A stretch of DNA of 6,428 bases, from positions 10,830 to 17,257 of the forward strand of contig DGYJ01000118.1 of the NCBI GenBank assembly GCA_002396665.1, read 5' to 3'. The notes below the pieces were generated by a model. That model searched no databases and was not told where the DNA came from. It saw only the letters and a list, made by a program, of their open reading frames with translations. A program made the translations under genes and the position numbers. Positions within the stretch are counted from its first letter, which is position 1. Every line of letters starts with the position of its first letter. The stretch comes from Bdellovibrionaceae bacterium UBA5009. Lineage in GTDB: Bacteria; Bdellovibrionota; Bdellovibrionia; Bdellovibrionales; Bdellovibrionaceae. Below, one piece after another: positions 1 through 4,848 of the stretch.

Positions 1-144
1 CATCAGTGGGCCTGAGCCCACTTTTCGAATGTCCAATTTTGATTCCACAAATGTGACATCTTCCGAAAGCTCAAAAAACAATTGGACATGATCGATTTGA
101 TAATCAGGTTTTTTGTAATCCTTAAGAAAAATCTTACTAGTCAT
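1..144 (-). CDS. pepN: Aminopeptidase N (M1 family), N-terminal 48 residues only
   Basis: Only the first 48 codons are in the window; the gene runs off the left edge. The reading frame from the ATG at 144-142 starts MTSKIFLKDYKKPDYQID. This resembles the N-terminus of gamma-proteobacterial PepN (a DYRAPDYQI-type opening followed by a beta-strand of alternating hydrophobic residues), here continuing QLFFELSEDVTFVESKLDI. PepN is a cytoplasmic zinc aminopeptidase that removes N-terminal residues from peptides. The zinc site (HEXXH...E) and the GAMEN motif lie outside the window, so catalytic competence cannot be judged. The start codon lies inside the last codons of ahpD: the sequence ATGACTAG holds the pepN ATG and the ahpD TAG, an 8-base overlap suggesting translational coupling. 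Only a weak AAGAAG-like Shine-Dalgarno sequence is present, inside the ahpD 3' end. Identification rests on a short N-terminal similarity recalled from memory. Confidence 0.82.
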   Translation of the reverse strand, partial: MTSKIFLKDYKKPDYQIDHVQLFFELSEDVTFVESKLDIRKVGSGPLM

Positions 145-703
145 TTAAAAAACTTCTTGCGCTGGCAAAAGAGCTAAGGCCCTTACAAACTGAAGCCAGT
201 CTTGCAAGTTCATGAATTTTGTCAGCAACAAGTCCAAGATCTGTTAAGGCTTTTTCGTGACTGGCAATGCACATCGGACAGCCATTCACCACTGAAACTG
301 ACATGGCCATCATTTCAAAATTCTGCTTTCCAGAGATAGGTTTTCCAAGGGACTGCATACGCAATCCTGCGCGGCTGTAATTTTCTTTTACTTCAGCGGG
401 CAAATAGGATCTGAACTTGTAATAGGTATTGTTCATTCCCATAATGCCAGCGACTTCGGCGCATTCTTGAATGATCTCTTGGCTGATGTCCAAGGCGGCC
501 AAATTGGATTTTGCCAGCTGAAACAGCTCTTTATTTTCAAGAGTTACAGCAATGGCCATTAAATTCATATATCTTTCTGTGGGGTCTAACTGAGGACTTT
601 CTTCAAGAATTTTTTTAAGATTTAAAGAAAGATCTCTAAAAATTGAACTTTCAGCATTTGGGAAATTTTTTTCTAAATAGTTATCAACTGTTATTTGAGC
701 CAT
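137..703 (-). CDS. ahpD: AhpD-type alkylhydroperoxidase / AhpC reductant, 188 aa
   Basis: This is a cytoplasmic all-helical protein of the carboxymuconolactone-decarboxylase-like AhpD family. In Mycobacterium, AhpD passes electrons from lipoylated DlaT to AhpC. The catalytic layout is E130 (in NFEMM), C142-P-M-C145 and H149 (in NGCPMCIASHEKAL). The Glu-Cys-Cys-His spacing of 12, 3 and 4 equals that of M. tuberculosis AhpD (E118, C130, C133, H137). The block AGIMGMNNTYYKFRSYL (residues 85-101) and GLRM (113-116) also match that protein. The length of 188 aa is close to the 177 aa of the mycobacterial enzyme. One difference is M144, where the mycobacterial protein has a His between the two cysteines. 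The start is supported by GGAGAA at 712-707, five bases before the ATG. It lies downstream of ahpC, its expected partner, and overlaps pepN by 8 bases. Full-length AhpD is preferred over the short CMD proteins because both halves match. Confidence 0.93.
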   Translation of the reverse strand: MAQITVDNYLEKNFPNAESSIFRDLSLNLKKILEESPQLDPTERYMNLMAIAVTLENKELFQLAKSNLAALDISQEIIQECAEVAGIMGMNNTYYKFRSYLPAEVKENYSRAGLRMQSLGKPISGKQNFEMMAMSVSVVNGCPMCIASHEKALTDLGLVADKIHELARLASVCKGLSSFASARSFLND

Positions 704-739
704 GGGTTCTCCATTTCTGAAATTGTCATTTCATAGTGG

Positions 740-780
740 CAGAGACCCAGTTGCATTTTGTGATGCGATCAGGGTCTCTG
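740..780 (-). other. Long hairpin in the ahpC-ahpD intergenic region
   Basis: CAGAGACCC at 740-748 and GGGTCTCTG at 772-780 form a perfect 9-bp inverted repeat. Inside it, TTGCAT (751-756) and ATGCGA (763-768) can extend the stem with one G-U pair after a small internal loop (2 versus 3 bases), leaving a 6-base apical loop. It starts 16 bases after the ahpC stop codon and ends 36 bases before the ahpD start. No T tract follows on either strand, so it is not a classical intrinsic terminator. A role as an mRNA-stabilising or processing structure that sets the AhpC:AhpD ratio is an inference. Confidence 0.6.
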
Positions 781-796
781 ACAAATCAAAAGACAA

Positions 797-1330
797 TTAG
801 CCGAGTGTTGCTTGACCTTTTTCCCAGTTGCATGGGCAAAGTTCGTCAGTTTGTAATGCGTCTAAAGTTCTGATAACTTCTTTAACGTTACGACCAACAG
901 ACAAATCATTGACTGAAGCCCAACGGATGACGCCGTCTGGATCAACAATGTATGTCGCGCGAAGTGGAACTAAATCTTGCGGATGCAAAACACCCAAAGC
1001 TGCGCAAAGATCTTTTTTGTAATCAGCAAGCATTGGGAAACCAAGATTTTTTAGATCTTCATGGTTGTTTCTCCAGGCCAAGTGCACAAAGTGTGAGTCT
1101 GCGCTGACGCCGAAAAGTTTTGCCTCGCGGGCTTGGAAGTTTTTCAATTCTTTATTGAACTCTGCAATTTCTGTCGGGCAAACAAAAGTAAAGTCCAATG
1201 GCCAGAAGAAATAAACGGCCCAAGAGCCTTTCGCATCTTTGTTTGTTGCTTCTGCAAACTCTTTACCTTTTTCGCGCGATACGCAGGCTTGCATTTTATA
1301 TTCTGGGAATTTTTGTCCGATACCTAACAT
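797..1330 (-). CDS. ahpC: Alkyl hydroperoxide reductase AhpC, three-cysteine 2-Cys peroxiredoxin, 177 aa
   Basis: This cytoplasmic thiol peroxidase reduces hydrogen peroxide, organic peroxides and, in family members, peroxynitrite. The active-site motif PxxxTxxC is present as P44-L-D-F-T48-F-V-C51, so C51 is the peroxidatic cysteine; R124 (in LRATYIVD) is the conserved supporting arginine. The C-terminus carries C165 and C167 in DELCPCNW, nearly the same as the LCACNW motif of mycobacterial AhpC. By alignment with enteric AhpC, C165 is the resolving cysteine and C167 the extra one. There is no GGLG loop or YF tail, features linked to overoxidation-sensitive peroxiredoxins. The type fits reduction by AhpD, encoded next, rather than by AhpF, which is absent here. 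The start is set by AAAGGAG (1342-1336), five bases before the ATG. It follows the Fur-family regulator by 29 bases and is probably under the same peroxide-responsive promoter. Confidence 0.95.
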   Translation of the reverse strand: MLGIGQKFPEYKMQACVSREKGKEFAEATNKDAKGSWAVYFFWPLDFTFVCPTEIAEFNKELKNFQAREAKLFGVSADSHFVHLAWRNNHEDLKNLGFPMLADYKKDLCAALGVLHPQDLVPLRATYIVDPDGVIRWASVNDLSVGRNVKEVIRTLDALQTDELCPCNWEKGQATLG

Positions 1331-1359
1331 GTGATCTCCTTTGTTTGGTTGTTTAATAA

Positions 1360-1773
1360 TTAATTTTTAATTTCACCTTTAATAACGACATCTAAACTTT
1401 TAATTTTATATTTTTTGGGCATTTCAACTTTGATCTCGATATCTTCCATGGCAATGTCATAAACTTGGCCAGATTTTTCATCCAAGAAATGAAAGTGGTC
1501 CATCAGATTGCTGTCATAAACGACCTTGTCCGAGTGAGGGAATCTAAAAGGACGGGCCAAGCCGGCTTCAACTAAAGTGTTCAAAGTGTTGTAGACAGTG
1601 GCCTGGCTAATTTTCATCAATTTTTTTTCGGCCCAGGCCAAGACGTCTTCTGCTGTAGGGTGATCAGCATCACAGAGGACATACTGTCCAATGGCGATTC
1701 TTTGCAGGGTCGGTTGTACACCGGCCTCGGAAAGTCTTTTTTCTATTTCTTGAGTGGAGTATGTTTTCTTCAT
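1360..1773 (-). CDS. Fur-superfamily peroxide/iron regulator, PerR- or Irr-like, 137 aa
   Basis: This is a cytoplasmic DNA-binding repressor. The winged helix spans roughly residues 1-82 (QPTLQRIAI; recognition helix ISQATVYNTLNTLVEAGL, 55-72). The C-terminal dimerisation and metal-sensing part spans 83-137. All five regulatory metal ligands of Bacillus PerR (H37, D85, H91, H93, D104) have counterparts at H38 (in HPTAED), D87 (VYDS), H93 and H95 (DHFHF) and D106 (VYDI). This implies an Fe/Mn site capable of metal-catalysed histidine oxidation. Both CXXC pairs of the structural zinc site are missing (the first corresponds to L97 and K100), and C34 is the only cysteine. This, together with ATVYNTLN and the LDVVIKGEIKN ending, resembles rhizobial Irr and zinc-less Leptospira PerR. 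The Irr haem-regulatory Cys-Pro motif is absent. The ATG follows AGAGG (1785-1781) by seven bases. Position ahead of ahpC-ahpD and the palindrome at its promoter favour a peroxide-responsive autoregulated repressor; PerR versus Irr cannot be settled from the sequence alone. Confidence 0.9.
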   Translation of the reverse strand: MKKTYSTQEIEKRLSEAGVQPTLQRIAIGQYVLCDADHPTAEDVLAWAEKKLMKISQATVYNTLNTLVEAGLARPFRFPHSDKVVYDSNLMDHFHFLDEKSGQVYDIAMEDIEIKVEMPKKYKIKSLDVVIKGEIKN

Positions 1774-1788
1774 TGTTATGCCTCTAAT

Positions 1789-1817
1789 ATTAGAATAATT
1801 CTAAACTTAGAATAAGT
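1789..1817. promoter_or_regulatory. Per-box / iron-control-element-like operator with three half-sites
   Basis: TTAGAATAATTCTAA at 1790-1804 is a perfect 7-1-7 palindrome. It agrees with the Bacillus Per box TTATAATNATTATAA at 12 of 14 defined positions. Read as a 17-mer (1789-1805), it also fits the Irr iron-control form TTTAGAA-N3-TTCTAAA with one end mismatch. A third half-site TTAGAAT lies at 1807-1813. It makes a second inverted repeat with the middle half-site (ATTCTAA-AC-TTAGAAT, 1798-1813), and ACTTA-GAA-TAAGT (1805-1817) is symmetric too. The array covers the spacer and -10 of the promoter for the regulator gene, starting 16 bases upstream of its ATG, so repression by occlusion is likely. 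Confidence 0.75.
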
Positions 1818-1820
1818 CAA
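1792..1820 (-). promoter_or_regulatory. Predicted sigma70-type promoter for the regulator-ahpC-ahpD-pepN unit
   Basis: On the minus strand, TTGACT (1820-1815) matches the -35 consensus at five of six positions. TATTCT (1797-1792), four of six to TATAAT, follows after exactly 17 bases. The predicted transcript would begin near 1786-1783, leaving a very short leader of about 10-13 bases that includes the AGAGG ribosome binding site. That short leader is the weak point, and the true start site may differ. The promoter begins 9 bases beyond the T tract of the preceding terminator and is covered by the palindromic operator. Confidence 0.5.
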
Positions 1821-1828
1821 TTTTAAAT

Positions 1829-1860
1829 AAAAAAAGCCAGCTTTTCAGCTGGCTTTTTTT
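1829..1860. terminator. Bidirectional intrinsic terminator
   Basis: AAAAAGCCAGCT (1831-1842) pairs with AGCTGGCTTTTT (1847-1858) as a 12-bp stem closed by a TTTC tetraloop. A run of seven T follows the GC-rich core on the plus strand (1854-1860), and seven A (1829-1835) give seven U on the minus strand. On the minus strand it ends the operon finishing with the solute-binding protein gene and insulates it from the peroxide unit that starts a few bases further on. Confidence 0.9.
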
Positions 1861-1865
1861 GAGAC

Positions 1866-1910
1866 ACTTCCAACAGGTGAAATCTAACTTACTGATTTCT
1901 TTTGGAAAGT
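1866..1910 (-). other. Imperfect stem-loop in the 3' untranslated region of the solute-binding protein gene
   Basis: ACTTCCAA (1866-1873) pairs with TTGGAAAGT (1902-1910) with one bulged base. Inside, GAAATC (1879-1884) pairs with GATTTC (1894-1899). The structure sits between the stop codon at 1926 and the terminator. No T tract follows it directly. It could stabilise the mRNA 3' end or belong to a 3'-UTR-derived RNA; neither role is shown by the sequence. Confidence 0.4.
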
Positions 1911-1925
1911 ACTAGTCTAGAAAAA

Positions 1926-3629
1926 TTACTCGAGGCTCCAATTTTCGACTTGGTTTGAGTCATAGAACATATGGCCTGTCATTTTATAGCCCTTCATACT
2001 GGCTGGTATAACCGCGTTATCCATACGGAAAACCAACGGAATCACAGGAACTTCTTCGGTATAGGCCTTAATGATTTCAGCAACAATTTGCTTTCTTTTG
2101 GCAGGGTTAAATTCTGCGTTAATTTTTTCAATATTTTCTGACACCTTCGCGTTAGACCAGGCTGGATAGTTTTGGCCAGTCCATGTGTTCTTTTCGGTTG
2201 GGATATTCTTAATTGAAAAAGTCGATTCTGGGTTCATTTCGGGCATGCTAGACCATGTGAACATGGCCATTTCAAATTTGCCCTTTGGCAAAGTTTCACT
2301 GAAAAATAAACGGCCTGGTTCAGTTTTAATTGTCAGATCAATGCCGACCTCTTTTAATTGGGACTGAATGACGGTTTGAAGATTTTCATTCAGCTTAATT
2401 CCAGCACCAGCATTTAAGTTCAAGGTCATTTTTTTGCCATCTTTATGACGATATCCATCGCCTTCCATTTTCCAGCCAGCTTGATCTAAAAGTTCCTTCG
2501 CTTTTTTACGATCGTAGGCATAGCGTTTGGCCACGTCTGGAGTGTTTGTGGCCCAGGGGTCATTGGCCGTCATCCAGTGAATGGCCTCCACAGCTTTTCC
2601 GTCATACAAAGATTTGATCAGCTGTTGTTTGTTAATGGCATGGGAGATGGCCTGACGAACTTTAACATCGGCCAAAATTGGATTTTTAAGATTGAGATCA
2701 ATGTGCGAGTAACTAGTGCCTGTTTGAAATTGTACACTGTAGGGCATTTTTTCAGCTTTTACTTTTTGTTCAAAAGCTAATGCCTGGTCAAAAGAAAGTC
2801 CGACATAGCTGATCATATCAATATTGCCAGATCGCAGGTTGGCTTCAAGCGTTCCTGAATTAGGTAAAATTTTGAAAACAATTTTTTGAATGGAAGGTTT
2901 TTTTCCAAAAAATAATGGATTCGGAATTAAAACAACATGGGAACCCAGGGCCACTTCTTTTATAAGGTAAGGACCATTCCACAGGCCCGGTGTTGTCGGA
3001 GCCTTGGTGTACAAAGAATTTCTTTCGTAACCTTCAGCTTGGCCCTTGTTTTTTTCAAAAACTTCCCGCTCAAGATGGTTGGGGACAGCCACCGGAATGT
3101 TTGTAAAATAGTCCCAAGCTGCTTTTTCAAATACAATTTTACATTTCTTCGGAGTTTTAGGATCCCAAGAAAGTTCTTTAATATTTAAATAGGGTTCACG
3201 GTTTCCGAATCCAACGTTCGGATTAATTTTAATTTCCCAATCTAGCTTGAAATCTGCGCAGGTGACAGGGACTCCGTCGCCCCATTTTGCCGCTTCAATA
3301 ATTTCAAATTGGGCTTCAAGTCCTTTGACCCCATTTTTTGTCACAAATTTGGCGGTTTTTTTCTCAAGACTTGGTAGGGCTTTTATTAAATGAGTCGCCC
3401 ACTTTCCTTCTGGATTAAGATAAACGGGAAGGCGATGGGCCATGTGCAAAATATATTTTGCAGAAACTGTCGAGGCCAAAGCGGGATGCAAGGATTCGTA
3501 TTCCATGCTCAAGCCAATTTTGAGCTCTTGATTTGTAGGCTTCGCGGCATGGCTTAGGCTAGAAAATGACAAAGCCATTGCTGATGCTATCAGGAATTGT
3601 CCGATCTGTGTGATTAAGTTTTTTTTCAT
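1926..3629 (-). CDS. Periplasmic family-5 (Opp/Dpp-type) solute-binding protein, 567 aa
   Basis: This is the substrate-binding component of an ABC importer, probably for peptides; nickel, opines or other ligands are also known in the family. A Sec signal peptide is clear: MKKN start, hydrophobic stretch at about 9-25, and SHA ending at residue 28 followed by AKPT. There is no lipobox, so the protein should be soluble in the periplasm. The mature part has the SBP_bac_5 layout, from LKIGLSMEYESLHPAL near residue 36 through the hallmark DVKVRQAISHAINKQQLI (321-338) to PVIPLVFRMDNAVIP near the C-terminus. The length is typical of OppA/DppA. C124 and C163 are the only cysteines of the mature protein and could form a disulfide. 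The start has AAGGAG (3645-3640) ten bases upstream. It lies 42 bases after the phosphoesterase gene and is last in its operon. No permease or ATPase gene is present, so it either serves a transporter encoded elsewhere or has another role. Confidence 0.92.
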   Translation of the reverse strand: MKKNLITQIGQFLIASAMALSFSSLSHAAKPTNQELKIGLSMEYESLHPALASTVSAKYILHMAHRLPVYLNPEGKWATHLIKALPSLEKKTAKFVTKNGVKGLEAQFEIIEAAKWGDGVPVTCADFKLDWEIKINPNVGFGNREPYLNIKELSWDPKTPKKCKIVFEKAAWDYFTNIPVAVPNHLEREVFEKNKGQAEGYERNSLYTKAPTTPGLWNGPYLIKEVALGSHVVLIPNPLFFGKKPSIQKIVFKILPNSGTLEANLRSGNIDMISYVGLSFDQALAFEQKVKAEKMPYSVQFQTGTSYSHIDLNLKNPILADVKVRQAISHAINKQQLIKSLYDGKAVEAIHWMTANDPWATNTPDVAKRYAYDRKKAKELLDQAGWKMEGDGYRHKDGKKMTLNLNAGAGIKLNENLQTVIQSQLKEVGIDLTIKTEPGRLFFSETLPKGKFEMAMFTWSSMPEMNPESTFSIKNIPTEKNTWTGQNYPAWSNAKVSENIEKINAEFNPAKRKQIVAEIIKAYTEEVPVIPLVFRMDNAVIPASMKGYKMTGHMFYDSNQVENWSLE

Positions 3630-3671
3630 AGGAATTTTTCTCCTTAATAATAAAAATGATAATAAATTAAA

Positions 3672-4847
3672 CTATTTTAAAGGCAGTTCAATATTTTGAA
3701 TCACTTGATTTTGCAAATCACGAATTTCTAAATTAATTTTCTTTTTTGACCAATCAATGTGGGCCAAACCAAAGTTTTCTTTTTTGTAAATTGGATTTAA
3801 ATAGCTTGGATCTGCTTCATCAATTGTGGACTCTTTGTTGATGGAGCTCGCAGTAACTTCATAAAGTGTTCCATAGTCTTTGATTTCTTGTTTTGAAATC
3901 ACACCAAAGTGGCGATCGCCGCTCAAAATAAAGACATTTTTTGCCTTTGTCTTTTTCAGCAAATTAATAAATTTCTCTTTTTCTTTAGGAAAATTTCCCC
4001 ATTTTTCACGTTTGTGGGATTCAGGGATAAATTGATAACTAGAAACTATTAAGCGGACTTCGGCTGGACGTTTTAATTGCTCTTCAAGCCAATCCCATTG
4101 TTCACTTCCAAGGACTGTCGCCTGGGGATCTGGATTGACCTTAAAATAAGCTTTTCCAGTGACTGGATCTGGATCGTCTTTAATCAGCGGACTTCTAAAG
4201 TATCTTGTGTCTAACATGATGACTTGAACCGCGGGCTGTTTTTTCAGTAGCTTCGTCACCATGCGGCCGCGTCTTTTTTTACGTTCTTCCAGTGGGCCAC
4301 CAATAATTTTCGCGTGGTATATCCCAGACTGATTCAGTGAAAGGCTGTCTTTGACATAGGGCCAAAAACGAAGAAATTCTTTTTTAGCAATTTCTTTGAT
4401 GGGATTTTCGCGTCCACCATCATTCATCCCGTAGTCATGGTCGTCCCAGGTCACTAAGAATGGAATTTTTTGTCGAAACTCGCGAAATTCTGGAATGGCT
4501 TTAAGTTTGTCGTACTCTTCTCGAAGTCGATCTGGATTCTGTGGATTTTCATAAATATTATCACCCATAAACAGGAACAAATCAGGATTGTTTTGTAAAA
4601 TGGTCTTCCACATTGGTTGTGGGGCATTTTGATTTGCACAGGAGCCAAAGGCAATTGTCGACGGAGGAGTTGAGTAATCAACTCCTCTTGGAACAAATGT
4701 CAAATCTTCTGCAAGGGCCTCTTGATTTGCCTTTGTTTGTGCTGAAGATCCACTTAAGTTTGCTGCTGAAGATGAATTTTTTTGAGCTGTATTGCAAGAT
4801 GAGAGTCCTACAAAAATAATTAAACCAAGAACAAACTTTATTTTCAT
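3672..4847 (-). CDS. PhoD-like metallophosphoesterase lipoprotein, 391 aa
   Basis: This is a lipid-anchored extracytoplasmic phosphatase or phosphodiesterase of the alkaline phosphatase D superfamily. The N-terminus is a lipoprotein signal: MKIK, a hydrophobic segment (5-15) and the lipobox L15-S-S-C18. N19 after the cysteine is not the inner-membrane retention Asp, so outer-membrane location is likely. A Ser/Ala/Gln-rich linker follows (about 20-48). Catalytic-domain motifs appear in order: FGSC (67-70), MGDNIYE (94-100), TWDDHDYG (133-140), LDTRYFR (212-218), LGSEQWDWLEEQL (246-258) and LSGDRHFG (308-315). These supply the Asp, Asn and His residues of a two-metal centre. Unlike Bacillus PhoD there is no twin-arginine signal and no separate PhoD N-terminal domain. 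The substrate is unknown; phospholipids, teichoic-acid-like polymers and nucleotides are hydrolysed by relatives. The ATG comes one base after the prpC stop (TAAAATG), with only a purine-rich AGAAAGAAGA upstream, which suggests translational coupling. Confidence 0.88.
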   Translation of the reverse strand: MKIKFVLGLIIFVGLSSCNTAQKNSSSAANLSGSSAQTKANQEALAEDLTFVPRGVDYSTPPSTIAFGSCANQNAPQPMWKTILQNNPDLFLFMGDNIYENPQNPDRLREEYDKLKAIPEFREFRQKIPFLVTWDDHDYGMNDGGRENPIKEIAKKEFLRFWPYVKDSLSLNQSGIYHAKIIGGPLEERKKRRGRMVTKLLKKQPAVQVIMLDTRYFRSPLIKDDPDPVTGKAYFKVNPDPQATVLGSEQWDWLEEQLKRPAEVRLIVSSYQFIPESHKREKWGNFPKEKEKFINLLKKTKAKNVFILSGDRHFGVISKQEIKDYGTLYEVTASSINKESTIDEADPSYLNPIYKKENFGLAHIDWSKKKINLEIRDLQNQVIQNIELPLK

Positions 4848-4848
4848 T

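Noticed and set aside
740..780. Possible intrinsic terminator between ahpC and ahpD
   Set aside because: The stem is strong but neither strand has a following T tract (CCACTATG on the minus-strand side), so it is reported only as a hairpin.
828..1327. Two plus-strand open frames of 64 codons opposite ahpC
   Set aside because: They lie antisense to a convincing peroxiredoxin gene, show no family signature, and are explained by its codon composition.
2185..3188. Plus-strand open frames opposite the solute-binding protein gene
   Set aside because: They are short, have no recognisable domain and are fully antisense to a well-supported gene.
1926..3629. Lipoprotein signal on the solute-binding protein
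   Set aside because: The signal region has no cysteine; SHA at 26-28 is a normal signal peptidase I site.
4454..4819. Short open frames in other frames within the phosphoesterase gene
   Set aside because: They overlap the catalytic-domain coding region, and their translations show no motifs.
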